Part shown: positions 34,412 through 43,767 of the stretch, one piece after another
How positions within the stretch are numbered: the stretch's first letter is position 1
Layout of the letters: the number at the start of each line of letters is the position of its first letter
NCBI GenBank assembly: GCA_947090765.1
Contig: OX352322.1
Location: 5,945,001-6,009,000 of the forward strand
Direction of reading: 5' to 3'
From: Pseudomonas sp. MM223
GTDB lineage: Bacteria; Pseudomonadota; Gammaproteobacteria; Pseudomonadales; Pseudomonadaceae
DNA length: 64,000 nt
Translations under genes and position numbers: made by a program
Notes under the pieces: model-generated
What the model saw: the letters and a program-made list of their open reading frames with translations, nothing else
The model's database searches: none
What the model was told of the DNA's origin: nothing

Positions 34412-35764
34412 TCAGTGGGTCTGGCCCAAGGCCGAGCGGGCCTTGAAGTCGTCAGAAGGGGCGCCCTTTGGGCGAGTGCGTACAAAGAAGATGGCAATGG
34501 CGGCCAGCACCGAAGTCACCGCCAGGCCGTACAGCCCGCCCTGGATCGAGCCGGTCTGCTGCTCCAGAAAACCAAAGGTGGTAGGGGCGACGAAGCCGCC
34601 AAGGTTGCCGACCGAGTTGATCAGCGCGATCACTGCCGCCGCAATGCGGGCGTCCAGGTAACCCTGCGGGATAGGCCAGAACAGTGACGACGCCGACTTG
34701 AAGCCGATGGCTGCAAAGCACACGGCCACGAAGGCAAACACCGGCCCACCGGTGGTGGACATGAACATGCCAATGGCAGCGACTACCAGCGCCCCGGCCA
34801 CCCACGCCTGCTGGAACTTCCAGCGCGCAGAGCCGGCCGCGAAGGCATACATGGCCAGAATCGAGATCAGCCACGGGATCGAGTTGAAGAAGCCGACCTG
34901 CAAGTCGCTGAGGTCGCCCATGCGCTTGATGATGCTCGGCAGCCAGAAGGTGGCGGCGTAGATGGTCAACTGGATGCAGAAGTAGATGAGGCAAAACAGC
35001 ACGATCTGGCGGTCCTTCAGCAGGCTCCAGGCAGAAGGCTTCACCGTACCAACGGCTTCACGCTCACGCTGCTCGCGGTCGATGGTGGCCACCAGCGCCT
35101 CCTGCTCGGCCTGGCTCAGCCACTTGGCATCCTGCGGCTTGGAGTCCAGCCAGAAGAACACGAAGAAGCACAGCACCACCGAGGCCATGCCTTCGATGAA
35201 CAGCATCCATTGCCAGCCGTGCATGCCCAGGCCCTGGATCTGCATCAGCGCACCGGCCAGCGGCCCGGAGATCAGCGAAGCCAGCGCAGAGCCGCTGAGG
35301 AAGATGGCAATCGCCTTGCCACGCTCGGCGCCTGGCAGCCAGCGGGTGAAGTAGTAGATCACGCCAGGGAAGAAGCCCGCCTCGGCAACACCCAGCAGAA
35401 AGCGCAGCACGTAGAACTGGGTTTCGTTCTGCACAAAGGCCATGGCCGTGGCCACCAGCCCCCAGGTGAACATGATGCGGGTCAGCCAAAGCCGCGCCCC
35501 CACCTTTTGTAGCAGCATGTTCGAAGGCACTTCGAACAACGCGTAGCCAATGAAGAACAAGCCGGCGCCAAAGCCGTAGGCGGCGGCGCTAATGCCCAGA
35601 TCGCTTTCCAGGTGCGGGCGGATGAAACCGATATTGACGCGGTCGAGGTAGTTGACGATGAACATGATGACGAACAGCGGCAAAACATGACGTTTGACCT
35701 TGGCCACGGCACTGGCCAGGGCGTCGCCGTCATTCCGGGCAGACGGAGCGAGGGTGTCGTTCAC
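34412..35764 (-). CDS. gudP: Glucarate/galactarate MFS transporter (GudP-like)
   Basis: Twelve transmembrane helices with anion:cation symporter family traits: [16 protein letters not shown] in helix 1, [17 protein letters not shown] in helix 4 and RFLLG loops. Its place directly before gudD makes D-glucarate or galactarate the likely substrate. Two GTG starts are possible. GTG 35764 ([12 protein letters not shown]) has a GGGAG ribosome site at the right distance and is chosen over GTG 35779. A TTGTACGACAA operator lies about 80 bases upstream, so it should be controlled by the divergent FadR-type protein. Confidence 0.88.
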   Translation of the reverse strand: MNDTLAPSARNDGDALASAVAKVKRHVLPLFVIMFIVNYLDRVNIGFIRPHLESDLGISAAAYGFGAGLFFIGYALFEVPSNMLLQKVGARLWLTRIMFTWGLVATAMAFVQNETQFYVLRFLLGVAEAGFFPGVIYYFTRWLPGAERGKAIAIFLSGSALASLISGPLAGALMQIQGLGMHGWQWMLFIEGMASVVLCFFVFFWLDSKPQDAKWLSQAEQEALVATIDREQREREAVGTVKPSAWSLLKDRQIVLFCLIYFCIQLTIYAATFWLPSIIKRMGDLSDLQVGFFNSIPWLISILAMYAFAAGSARWKFQQAWVAGALVVAAIGMFMSTTGGPVFAFVAVCFAAIGFKSASSLFWPIPQGYLDARIAAAVIALINSVGNLGGFVAPTTFGFLEQQTGSIQGGLYGLAVTSVLAAIAIFFVRTRPKGAPSDDFKARSALGQTH

Positions 35765-35845
35765 GTGCGAATCTCCCACTAATTATTTTTGTGCGGGTCT
35801 TGGTTGTCTGACATGGCAGTGGGGATGAGCATATTCGCGGCGAAG

Positions 35846-35856
35846 TTGTACGACAA
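35846..35856. promoter_or_regulatory. FadR/GntR-type operator near gudP
   Basis: TTGTACGACAA fits the TnGTnnnACnA pattern bound by FadR-group GntR regulators. It lies 82 bases upstream of the transporter start and is the exact reverse complement of the site at 35,991, so both are bound by the same protein, most likely the adjacent regulator. Confidence 0.75.
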
Positions 35857-35990
35857 GATCAACAATGTCGGCAAAATAGCAAAATACAAGCTGTCACAAT
35901 GCCAATATGCTTCGATCATTCAAAAATAGAGAAGTTAAATACCAGCTTGAACGCAGAAAAAATCGGCAAAAAATAATTTGATGGTTTAAC

Positions 35991-36001
35991 TTGTCGTACA
36001 A
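35991..36001. promoter_or_regulatory. FadR/GntR-type operator before the regulator
   Basis: TTGTCGTACAA (inside CTTGTCGTACAAG) is a perfect half-site pair around CGT, 24 bases before ATG 36026. It suggests autoregulation. Its position directly next to the alternative GTG at 36002 argues against that start. Confidence 0.75.
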
Positions 36002-36025
36002 GTGCAACGCGAAACGGATCACACC

Positions 36026-36727
36026 ATGCCACCCGAACACGCCCGCAAACGCGGCCATAGCCGCGCCCATGACCTGGTCTCTAGCCTGACCCAGCAGATT
36101 TTGCTGGGCACCTTCAAGCCTGGAGACAAGCTGCCTTCGGAGAACACCCTGGTGCGCGAGCATGGGGTCAGCCGCACAGTGGTGCGCGAAGCCTTGTCCA
36201 AGTTGCAGGCCTCCGGGCTGGTGGAGCCGCGTCACGGTATCGGTACGTTCGTGATGGAGCGCCAGGCCCAGGCGGGGCTGCGAATCGGCGCGGAGAGCGC
36301 TGCCAGTGTGCGCGACCTGCTGGAGCTGCGCATTGGGCTGGAGGGTCAGGCTGCTGCACTGGCAGCGCTACGGCGTGACGAGGAGCACCTGACACGGATG
36401 CGCCAGGCACTGGATGACTACCAGGACCTGGCGGCCGCCGGTGACAGCTGCATCGAGGCAGACCGGCGCTTCCACCTGCTGATCGCCGAAGCCACCGGCA
36501 ACCTGTATTTCACCGAGATGCTGCTGCAACTGGGCAACAGCCTGATCCCTCGCAACCGCATGGCCCTGGCCGAGCGCGGCGGAGCGAAGCTGGCGCGGCA
36601 GGCCTACCTGGCCAACCTGGAGCATGAGGCAGTGCTCAATGCCATCCGCCGGCAAGACCCGGATGCAGCACGGGCGGCGATCTGCCTGCACCTGTCCAAC
36701 AGCCGCGACCGGTTGTTGCCAGACTGA
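36026..36727 (+). CDS. FadR-family (GntR) regulator of glucarate genes
   Basis: From ATG 36026 (MPPEHARKRGHS) the protein has a GntR winged helix (ILLGTFKPGDKLPSENTLVREHG, VSRTVVREALSKLQASGLV) and a C-terminal all-helical FCD domain with acidic and His metal/ligand residues (EADRRFHLLIAEATGN). A GTG at 36002 would extend it by eight residues but sits against the operator. It is divergent from the gudP-gudD operon, and both promoters carry the same TTGTnnnACAA palindrome. It likely responds to glucarate, galactarate or a product, by analogy with similar regulators. Confidence 0.88.
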   Translation: MPPEHARKRGHSRAHDLVSSLTQQILLGTFKPGDKLPSENTLVREHGVSRTVVREALSKLQASGLVEPRHGIGTFVMERQAQAGLRIGAESAASVRDLLELRIGLEGQAAALAALRRDEEHLTRMRQALDDYQDLAAAGDSCIEADRRFHLLIAEATGNLYFTEMLLQLGNSLIPRNRMALAERGGAKLARQAYLANLEHEAVLNAIRRQDPDAARAAICLHLSNSRDRLLPD

Positions 36728-36753
36728 TATTCAACTGGCTGGCGCGCCACCCT

Positions 36754-36870
36754 TGTAGGAGCGGCCTTGTGCCGCGAAAGGGCCGCAGAGCGGCCCCAGC
36801 AATCCAAGCGGCAGAGCTGAAACCCTGGGGCTGCTTTGCAGCCCTTTCGCGGCACAAGGCCGCTCCTACA
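36754..36870. repeat. REP-like inverted pair
   Basis: TGTAGGAGCGGCCTTGTGCC at the left is mirrored by the sequence ending TCCTACA at 36,870, with GGGCCGCAGAGCGGCCC and GGGCTGCTTTGCAGCCC hairpins between. It separates two converging genes. Confidence 0.85.
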
Positions 36871-36891
36871 ATGACCGCGTCGACTTGAAAT

Positions 36892-37653
36892 TCAGGCGAG
36901 CGCCCGGTCCACCAGCACCTGCAAGCGCCCCTGCGAGCAACACTCCACCCGCGCCTCCACGCCATACACCTCAGCCAGCAACCCAGGCTGCAACACATCC
37001 GCAGGCGCCCCGCAGGCCACCACCCTGCCCTCACGCAACACCACCAGCCAGTCGGCATGGCTGGCTGCCAGGTTGATGTCGTGCAGCACCGCCACCGCCA
37101 GCAGCCGATGCGCCTGCACCCGCCCGCGCACGGCATCCATCACCCGCAACTGGTAATGCAGGTCCAGCGCGCTGGTCGGCTCGTCCAGCAACAGCACCTG
37201 CGGGTTGCGCGCCAGCAACTGGGCCAGTGCCACCAATTGCCGCTGCCCGCCAGACAAGCTATCCAGCGAACGCTCGGCCAGCCCCTCGATGCCCAACTGG
37301 CGCAGCGCCTCGTAAGCACTGCCCAACAGGTCGTCGCTACCGCTCACGCGCAAGGCCGCGACAATACTTTCCAGCACGCCCAAGGCAATGCCCGGCGGCA
37401 ATTGCTGAGGCATGTAGGCCAAACGCCGCGAGCGCTCGGCAAAACCCAGCCGCGTCACGTCCTGCCCATCCAGGCTCAAGCCGCCGCGCATCTGCTCCAG
37501 CCCCGCCAGGGCCCGCAGTAGGGTGGACTTGCCTGCACCATTGGGCCCGACCAGCGCCACCAGGCTACCGGCCGGCAGCGTCGGCAGGCTTACCCCATGC
37601 AGGATCTGCCGCGCGCCGTAAGCCACCGAAACACCCTCGATCAACAGGCTCAC
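36892..37653 (-). CDS. Iron-complex ABC transporter ATPase (253 aa)
   Basis: Walker A (VGPNGAGKSTLLRALAGL, about residue 38), ABC signature (LSGGQRQLVALAQ, about 140) and Walker B (VLLLDEPTSALDLHYQ, about 160) are intact. This is the FecE/FhuC type that powers import of ferric siderophores, haem or cobalamin. It starts at GTG 37653, overlapping the permease stop codon (GTGA), and ends the five-gene iron operon. Confidence 0.92.
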   Translation of the reverse strand: MSLLIEGVSVAYGARQILHGVSLPTLPAGSLVALVGPNGAGKSTLLRALAGLEQMRGGLSLDGQDVTRLGFAERSRRLAYMPQQLPPGIALGVLESIVAALRVSGSDDLLGSAYEALRQLGIEGLAERSLDSLSGGQRQLVALAQLLARNPQVLLLDEPTSALDLHYQLRVMDAVRGRVQAHRLLAVAVLHDINLAASHADWLVVLREGRVVACGAPADVLQPGLLAEVYGVEARVECCSQGRLQVLVDRALA

Positions 37654-38711
37654 AACCTTCTCCCCCGGCGAAACACCAACACCACAAACACCGGCACACC
37701 CACCAACGCAGTGACGATGCCCACCGGCACGATCACCCCAGGCAGGATCACCTTGCTGGCTATCGACGACAGTGACAGCATCAACGCCCCCACTAGCGCA
37801 CTGGCCGGCAGCAGGAAGCGCTGATCCTCGCCCACCAGCAAGCGGGCAATATGCGGCCCGACCAAGCCGACGAAGCCGATGGTGCCAACGAACGCCACCG
37901 CCGTCGCCGACAACAGGCTGATGCGCAGCAGCGAGGCAAGACGCAGGCGCCGGGTGTCCACGCCAAAGCTGCGAGCCCGGTCTTCACCCATGCGCAGCAA
38001 GGTCATGGCCGGTGCCGCCCTGAGCGAGAACGGCAGCAACAGCGCCAGTACCAGCGCCAGGATGGCAAGCTTGTGCCAGTCGGCCCGGGCCAGGCTGCCC
38101 AAGGTCCAGAACACCAGTTGCTGCAGTACGTCTTCAGTGGCCAGCAGTTGCAACAACGACACCAGCGCGTTGCAGCTGAACACCAGGGCAATGCCGAACA
38201 GCACGAGGCTTTCCACCCCAGCGCCACGCAAGCGCGACATGGCCTGCAACAGCAATACCGACAGGCAGGCGAAAACGAACGCCATCACCGTCACCTGTGC
38301 ACTGGGCGCCAGCCAGGCGATGCCCAGCGGGTAGGCAATCGCCAACGATGCGCCCAGCGCGGCAGACGATGACACGCCCAGGGTAAACGGGCTGGCCAGC
38401 GGGTTGTCGAGGATCGCTTGCATCTCGGCGCCCGCCAGCGACAACGCCGAGCCCACCAGCACAGCCATCAGCGTATACGGCAGGCGCACGTTCCAGATGA
38501 TCACCCGCTCGGTGGCGCTGAGCGTCGTCGGGTCGCAAAGCCCTTGCAGCAGGCGCCCCAGGCTCATGCCAGAGGCGCCGCTGGCCAGGTCACCCAGCAC
38601 CGACAACAGCAGCAGTACGGCCAGGCCCGCCACCAACCAAGTGCGTCGCCACAACAACCGGCGGTAATGCCAGGCGGCCTGCGCGGCGCCGGTATGAGCC
38701 TGCGCGGTCAC
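37650..38711 (-). CDS. Iron-complex ABC transporter permease, FecCD family (353 aa)
   Basis: Nine to ten hydrophobic helices are present with the FecCD-family segments RLPYTLMAVLVGSALSLAGA (after helix 2), LASPFTLGVSSSAALGASL and GTIGFVGLVGPHIARLLVG (the ATPase-contact loop). It starts at GTG 38711, sharing bases with the stop of the binding-protein gene. It forms the inner-membrane channel for a ferric siderophore or similar complex in this operon. Confidence 0.92.
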   Translation of the reverse strand: MTAQAHTGAAQAAWHYRRLLWRRTWLVAGLAVLLLLSVLGDLASGASGMSLGRLLQGLCDPTTLSATERVIIWNVRLPYTLMAVLVGSALSLAGAEMQAILDNPLASPFTLGVSSSAALGASLAIAYPLGIAWLAPSAQVTVMAFVFACLSVLLLQAMSRLRGAGVESLVLFGIALVFSCNALVSLLQLLATEDVLQQLVFWTLGSLARADWHKLAILALVLALLLPFSLRAAPAMTLLRMGEDRARSFGVDTRRLRLASLLRISLLSATAVAFVGTIGFVGLVGPHIARLLVGEDQRFLLPASALVGALMLSLSSIASKVILPGVIVPVGIVTALVGVPVFVVLVFRRGRRL

Positions 38712-39847
38712 TGGGCGTCGACCCAGTAGTGGCCGTCCAGGCCTACCTTGAGCATCCGGTTGATTTCACCCATGGTCGCCTGCGGGTCTACGTCCTTGAA
38801 GCGTTCCGGGTGCACCCAGCGGGCCATGGCTTCGACCGCCAGAATATTGAACGGCGAGTTGTAGAAGTCATGCCACAGGCCATGGGCCTGGCCAGCCTGG
38901 ATCGGCCGCAGCGGGGCGAACTCGGGGCGTGCGGTAATCTTCACCAGGCTCTGGCGTGCAGTATCGGCGGGCACACCGGCCCCCAGCAGCACCCCCGGTG
39001 CGCGGTTGCCGGTGGCGATGTACACGTCCGGGTCAGCTTGCAGCACGTACTCGACACTGACATCACCCAACGCCCCAGGCACCACATCGGCACCAATGTT
39101 ATGCCCACCTACGGCCTCGACCACGCTGCCCAGGCCGCTCTTGCCAGTGGTATGCCCCGGCGCCTGCCACACGCCGGCCAACAGTTCGAGAAACACCTTG
39201 GGCCGCTCGCTGTCCTTGATCCCGGCCACGCCGTCAGTGACCCGCTTCAAGTGGCGGTCGTACAGGTTCAGGTACTCCGCCGCCTGCGGCTCGCGCCCCA
39301 GCAGCGTGCCCAGCGCCTGCATGCTTACCCGGGTATTGCGGATCGGGTGCACGCGAAAGTCGATGAACAGCACCGGCACGCCGGCCTTTTCCAGCAGGTC
39401 GGCCACCGGGCTGTGCTGGGTCGGGCCCTCTCCGGCGATGCTGAAAATGGCCAGGTCGGGCTTGAGCGCCAGAATCTGCTCGGCGCTGACGCTTTGCTCG
39501 GATGCCTGGCCTATTAGCGGCAACTTGGCGACTTGTGGGTACTGCTGCGCATACACCTCATAGGTATGCGGGTCGAGTAGGCGCATGTCGTTCTGCCAAC
39601 CGACCACCCGCTGGAACGGGTTGTCACGGTCGAGCAGCGCCAGGGCAAAGAACAGCCGCCCCTCGCCAAGCACGATGCGTTGCGGCGCATGATCGACCTC
39701 GACCTTGCGCCCCAGTACGTCGGTCACTTCCACGGCAATGGCAGTTTGGGCGAAGCCGCAGCAGGCCCCCAGTACCAGCAGCAAAGGCAGCAGGCGCCGC
39801 CAGGAACGTTGTAGCGTCGTGTGTGCAGTCATCATAGAAAAGCCCAT
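38708..39847 (-). CDS. Periplasmic iron-complex-binding protein (FecB/BtuF fold, 379 aa)
   Basis: A signal peptide (LLPLLLVLGACCGFAQTAIA) is followed by a class-III binding-protein fold: VEVTDVLGRKVEVDHAPQRIV at the N-terminus, QSVSAEQILALKPDLAIF, and GHNIGADVVPGALGDVSVEYV late. A Cys pair in the signal region is not a clear lipobox. ATG 39847 is used; ATG 39835 is an alternative. It follows PiuC by 2 bases and hands a ferric complex to the FecCD-type permease. Confidence 0.9.
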   Translation of the reverse strand: MGFSMMTAHTTLQRSWRRLLPLLLVLGACCGFAQTAIAVEVTDVLGRKVEVDHAPQRIVLGEGRLFFALALLDRDNPFQRVVGWQNDMRLLDPHTYEVYAQQYPQVAKLPLIGQASEQSVSAEQILALKPDLAIFSIAGEGPTQHSPVADLLEKAGVPVLFIDFRVHPIRNTRVSMQALGTLLGREPQAAEYLNLYDRHLKRVTDGVAGIKDSERPKVFLELLAGVWQAPGHTTGKSGLGSVVEAVGGHNIGADVVPGALGDVSVEYVLQADPDVYIATGNRAPGVLLGAGVPADTARQSLVKITARPEFAPLRPIQAGQAHGLWHDFYNSPFNILAVEAMARWVHPERFKDVDPQATMGEINRMLKVGLDGHYWVDAQ

Positions 39848-39849
39848 GG

Positions 39850-40530
39850 TCAGGTATCGCCCCAGCGACGGAGCAGGTTGTGGTAGACCCCGGTCAACTC
39901 AAGCAGCGAGCCCGCGTCGGCCCCTTGGGCGGTAAGCCGCTGGATGGCCACGTCCATGTCCAGCAACAGGTTGCGCTGGCTGTCTTCACGCACCAGGCTC
40001 TCGATCCAAAAAAAGGCCGCCAGGCGCTCACCACGGGTCACCGGCTCTACCCGATGCAGGCTGCTGCCCGGGTACAGCACCAGGTGGCCAGCCGGCAGCT
40101 TCACCTGGCGCTCGCCGAAGGTGTCGCGAATCACCAGTTCACCGCCGTCGTAGCTGTCCGGGTCCGCCAGGAACAAGGTGGCCGACAGGTCGGTGCGCAC
40201 CCGCTCGCGCACGCCCTTGATGCCGCGGATGGCGTTGTCGATGTGAAAGCCGAACCCCTCCCCCTCGCCGTAGCGGTTGAACAGCGGCGGGTAGATGCGC
40301 TTGGGCAAGGCGGCAGACATGAACAGCGGGTTGTCCGACAGCCGTTGCAGGATCAACCCGCCAAGCTGGCGAGCGACCGGGTCGTCTTCGTCCAGCTGGC
40401 GGTTGTGCTTGGCCTGGGCCGACTGCACACCGGCAGTGGCCTTGCCGTCGACCCAGGGTTGCGCCAACAGTTGCTGGCGCAGGGTGTGCAGTTCAGCGGC
40501 ACTGAACAGCCGGTCGATTTCCACCAGCAT
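39850..40530 (-). CDS. piuC: Fe(II)/2-oxoglutarate dioxygenase PiuC-like
   Basis: This 226-residue protein has the PiuC/YbiX layout: [25 protein letters not shown] with the HxD pair near residue 97, [24 protein letters not shown] with the distal His near 160, and an Arg-rich end for 2-oxoglutarate. Such enzymes accompany catecholate siderophore receptors and are induced under iron limitation; the natural substrate is unsettled. Its ATG overlaps the receptor stop by one base (TGATG). Length is typical of the family. Confidence 0.92.
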   Translation of the reverse strand: MLVEIDRLFSAAELHTLRQQLLAQPWVDGKATAGVQSAQAKHNRQLDEDDPVARQLGGLILQRLSDNPLFMSAALPKRIYPPLFNRYGEGEGFGFHIDNAIRGIKGVRERVRTDLSATLFLADPDSYDGGELVIRDTFGERQVKLPAGHLVLYPGSSLHRVEPVTRGERLAAFFWIESLVREDSQRNLLLDMDVAIQRLTAQGADAGSLLELTGVYHNLLRRWGDT

Positions 40531-42851
40531 CAGAAGCTGTAGTCCACGCTGGCGGTCAGGGTGCGCCCGGCACCCGGAATGCCATACAGCTGGAAGCCAT
40601 CGAGCGATGCACCAACACGGCTGTAGTAGAACTTGTTGAACAGGTTCGACACATTCAGGTTGACCGTGGTCTGGCTGTCGACCTTGTAGCGCGCGGCCAG
40701 GCTGTGCAGCCAGTACGACGGCGCCTTTTCATGGTCTCGGGTGGAAATCGTGTAAACCCCCGATGGCCCGTTGGCGTAGCTGCTGTTGTTGTTCAGGCCA
40801 CCGACGTACTTGTTGTCGCTGTAGCGGCGGCGCCCTACGTAGTCGGCGCCGTAGCTGACGCTGAGCTGGTTGGTGAGGTCGTAGCTGGTCCACAGGTTGG
40901 CGGTCAGGTCAGGAACGTTTTTCGCCTCTTCGCCCTTGTTGTCACCCTTGGTCTGGCGGCTTTTCATCGCCGCGAAACCGGCGTAGGCCGACCAGCGTTC
41001 GGTCAGCTGCCCTTGCAGGCCCAGCTCGATGCCGTCCACGCGCTTGGCAGGCAGCGCACGTACCGGGGCGCTCTCACCTTCGCTGTACTCCCAGCTGTCT
41101 TCCAGCTCGGTGCGGAACAGTGCCGCGGTCAGGTTCACACGCTCGTCGAACAGCTCCCACTTGGTGCCCAGCTCGTAGGTTTTCGACACGGCAGGCTTGT
41201 AGTCTTCGGTGCTTGCCGCGCCGTAGATCTGGTTGTTGGTACTGGCGCCAATCGCCGACGGCTGCGCCGCCTGGCTGTAGGACACGTAGATACTGCCGTT
41301 GGGCAGTGGCTTGTAGACCAGGCCAACACGGCCGCCCAGCGCGTCATCGGTAGTGCTGCTGTCACCGGTGGAGCGTTCGCTGTCGGCCTGCCAGTGGTCG
41401 TAACGCAAGGCCATCAACAACTGCCATTGCGGGTTGAACGTGAGGGTGTCGGACGCATACAGCGCCGCGTTCTTTATCGTGCTCTTGGCGTCGCCATAGC
41501 CTTTGTCGGCATAGGTGTAGGCGAAGCTGTGCGATGGGTTGGCAAGGTCGAAGAACATCGACCCGTCCGGCACTTTCATGTTTTTGTGCAGGCCGCCGTA
41601 GGTTTCGCGGTACAGCTCGATACCGGTCACCGCCTCGTGGTGGATGCCGCCAGTATCGAGGTTGAAACGCAGGTCGGTCTGGTTATCGATGATGGTGTAG
41701 CGCTTGGACAGGCCGAAGTCGCTGCCGCGCAGGTAACCGTAGCCGCTGCTGCTGTTGGCGTACTGCGTGTAGGCGTTGATGCCGTTGACCGAGCTCAGCG
41801 CGCCCTGGCCTACGTAGCCAAGGCTCGCGCAACGGGTGCCGGTGCAGGTCTTGTTGCCATCGGCGTCGGCTGCAATGAAACGCGCCGGCGAGAGCACCGC
41901 CCAGTTGTCGGTCTGCTGCCAGCGCAACTGGTTGCGCAGGCTCAGGTCATCGCTGAAGTCATGCTCGAACAGGCCGGTCAGCGAGCGGGTTTCGGTTTGC
42001 TGGGTATAGATGCTCGAATCGCCGTACCAGGCATCACGGGACACGCCCGGCATGCGCTTGCCATTGGTACCCCGCTGGATCGGCACGCCGCCGTCCGGGG
42101 TGTTCTTGTCCTTCTGGTAGAACGCATCCAGATACAACCGGGTATCGGTGCCCAGGCCAAAGCCGAACGAGGTGGCAAAGCCCCAGCGGTCGTAGTCCAC
42201 TTCATCGCGCTCGGCCACGGCGTTGTAGTGCTTCATCAGGTTGATGCGCACCGCCGTGGTGTCGTTGAGCTGGCGGTTGATGTCGGCGGTCAGGCGCTTG
42301 TAGTTGTCAGTGCCGATACCGGCCGACAACTTGCCGGCATCGCCCAGGTGCGCACGCTTGCTGACCAGGTTGACGCTACCGCCGACCGCCGACACGCCCG
42401 ACTCCACCGAACCGGTGCCCTTGTACACCTCGGCCTGCTCCAGGTTGAAGGTGTCGTTGCGGCTGGACATGCCGGCGTCCCGCACACCATCGACAGTCAG
42501 GCTCTGCTCGGCAGCAAAGCCACGAATGGAAAACAGGTCGCCCCACCCCAGGTTGCCCTCGCCCGACATGAAGGTGATGCCCGGCACATTGCGCAGCACC
42601 TCCTGCAGGCTTTGGGCGTTCTGCTCTTCCAGCACGGCCCGCGGGACCACACTGATGCTTTGCGGCGCGTCCAGCAGCGGCGTGGTGATCTTGCTCGAGG
42701 TCACGCTGTCGACCTTGTAGCGGTCCTGCTTGCCGGTTACCTGGGTCGCTGGCAAGTCAACGGCTTGGGCCGGCATTACGCAGGCGCCGAGCACCAGGCC
42801 GAAAGCCGGTGCCAGGGTCGTCGCCAGACGCTGGGAGGACGCAAGGGGCAT
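40530..42851 (-). CDS. TonB-dependent catecholate siderophore receptor (Fiu/PiuA-like, 773 aa)
   Basis: A signal peptide ([12 protein letters not shown]) is followed by a plug domain ([40 protein letters not shown]) and a beta-barrel ending in SVDYSF. There is no STN domain. The order of receptor then PiuC matches Fiu-YbiX and PiuA-PiuC pairs, which take up monomeric catechols and catechol-bearing siderophores. It opens the five-gene iron operon. A Fur-like site lies 15 bases upstream of the start, and a two-component system is divergent, as with PfeRS and PirRS. Confidence 0.92.
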   Translation of the reverse strand: MPLASSQRLATTLAPAFGLVLGACVMPAQAVDLPATQVTGKQDRYKVDSVTSSKITTPLLDAPQSISVVPRAVLEEQNAQSLQEVLRNVPGITFMSGEGNLGWGDLFSIRGFAAEQSLTVDGVRDAGMSSRNDTFNLEQAEVYKGTGSVESGVSAVGGSVNLVSKRAHLGDAGKLSAGIGTDNYKRLTADINRQLNDTTAVRINLMKHYNAVAERDEVDYDRWGFATSFGFGLGTDTRLYLDAFYQKDKNTPDGGVPIQRGTNGKRMPGVSRDAWYGDSSIYTQQTETRSLTGLFEHDFSDDLSLRNQLRWQQTDNWAVLSPARFIAADADGNKTCTGTRCASLGYVGQGALSSVNGINAYTQYANSSSGYGYLRGSDFGLSKRYTIIDNQTDLRFNLDTGGIHHEAVTGIELYRETYGGLHKNMKVPDGSMFFDLANPSHSFAYTYADKGYGDAKSTIKNAALYASDTLTFNPQWQLLMALRYDHWQADSERSTGDSSTTDDALGGRVGLVYKPLPNGSIYVSYSQAAQPSAIGASTNNQIYGAASTEDYKPAVSKTYELGTKWELFDERVNLTAALFRTELEDSWEYSEGESAPVRALPAKRVDGIELGLQGQLTERWSAYAGFAAMKSRQTKGDNKGEEAKNVPDLTANLWTSYDLTNQLSVSYGADYVGRRRYSDNKYVGGLNNNSSYANGPSGVYTISTRDHEKAPSYWLHSLAARYKVDSQTTVNLNVSNLFNKFYYSRVGASLDGFQLYGIPGAGRTLTASVDYSF

Positions 42852-42865
42852 GTGAATTCCTTAAA

Positions 42866-42884
42866 GAAAATCAGTCTCATTTGT
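42866..42884. promoter_or_regulatory. Possible Fur box before the iron operon
   Basis: GAAAATCAGTCTCATTTGT matches 11 of 19 positions of the Fur consensus and keeps the AAT/ATT arms. It lies 15-33 bases upstream of the receptor ATG. Low match count, sensible place. Confidence 0.4.
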
Positions 42885-43044
42885 GTTGCGGAATTCTAAT
42901 GATGGCCAGCCGCCCCCTTGTGTCCGCAAATGTATCGCCGTGCAGGCCATCGGTCCGGCAACACATTCCGTTACATTCGCCCGGCAAAACGCGGTGTAAG
43001 GTGCGCCCCAGTTCTGCTCCCTGCTCTGCTTCCGAGACGCCTGC

Positions 43045-43767
43045 ATGACCAAGCCCGACCACATCCTGATCGTCGATGACGACCCCGAAATCCGCCAGCT
43101 GCTGTCCACCTACCTGGCCGAGGCCGGCTACCGCACCTCGGTGGCGGCCGAGGGCCGCGAAATGCGCCGGCGCCTGGACGAGCAACGGGTAGACCTGGTG
43201 GTACTGGACCTGATGCTGCCCGGCGAGGATGGCCTCAGCCTGTGCCGTGACCTGCGTGCACGTAGCAACATCCCGGTCATCATGCTGACCGCCCGTGGCA
43301 CCTTGGTGGACCGTATCGTCGGCCTGGAAATGGGCGCCGACGACTACCTGGGCAAACCCTTCGACCCGCGCGAACTGCTGGCACGGATCAAGGTGGTACT
43401 GCGTCGCACACAGAGTTTCCCCGAGCGCGCCAGGGTCGACGAGGCCAGCCGCCTGCGCTTCGCAGGCTGGCGCCTGGACACCGCCACCCGGCAGCTGCGC
43501 TCGCCTGCCGGGCTGGTGATCAGCCTGGGCAACTCCGACTACCGCCTGTTGCGCCTGCTGCTGCAGCACCCCAACCGGGCGTTGAGCCGCGACTTTTTGC
43601 TCAACCATGTGTTCGACCGGGAGCGCGAGCCGTTCGACCGCAGCATTGATGTGTGTGTCAGCCGCGTGCGCCAGCACCTGGGGGACGACCCGCGCAACCC
43701 CGCACTGATTCGCACAGTGCGCAACGAGGGCTACATGCTGACCGTCGATGAGGTGGCCAGCGAATGA
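43045..43767 (+). CDS. OmpR-family response regulator (240 aa)
   Basis: The receiver domain has the acidic pair IVDDDPE, the phosphoacceptor in LVVLDLMLPGEDG (about residue 53), the Thr in VIMLTARG and the Lys in YLGKPFDPREL. The C-terminal winged helix has DFLLNHVFDRE and IDVCVSRVRQHLG. It should switch genes on receiving phosphate from the adjacent kinase, whose gene overlaps it (ATGA). Given the divergent siderophore operon, the likely target is that operon, as for PfeR and PirR. Confidence 0.93.
   Translation: MTKPDHILIVDDDPEIRQLLSTYLAEAGYRTSVAAEGREMRRRLDEQRVDLVVLDLMLPGEDGLSLCRDLRARSNIPVIMLTARGTLVDRIVGLEMGADDYLGKPFDPRELLARIKVVLRRTQSFPERARVDEASRLRFAGWRLDTATRQLRSPAGLVISLGNSDYRLLRLLLQHPNRALSRDFLLNHVFDREREPFDRSIDVCVSRVRQHLGDDPRNPALIRTVRNEGYMLTVDEVASE

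Noticed and set aside
36754..36870. CRISPR-like palindromic repeats
   Set aside because: The inverted units occur singly or in pairs between genes, not in regular arrays with spacers; they fit REP elements.
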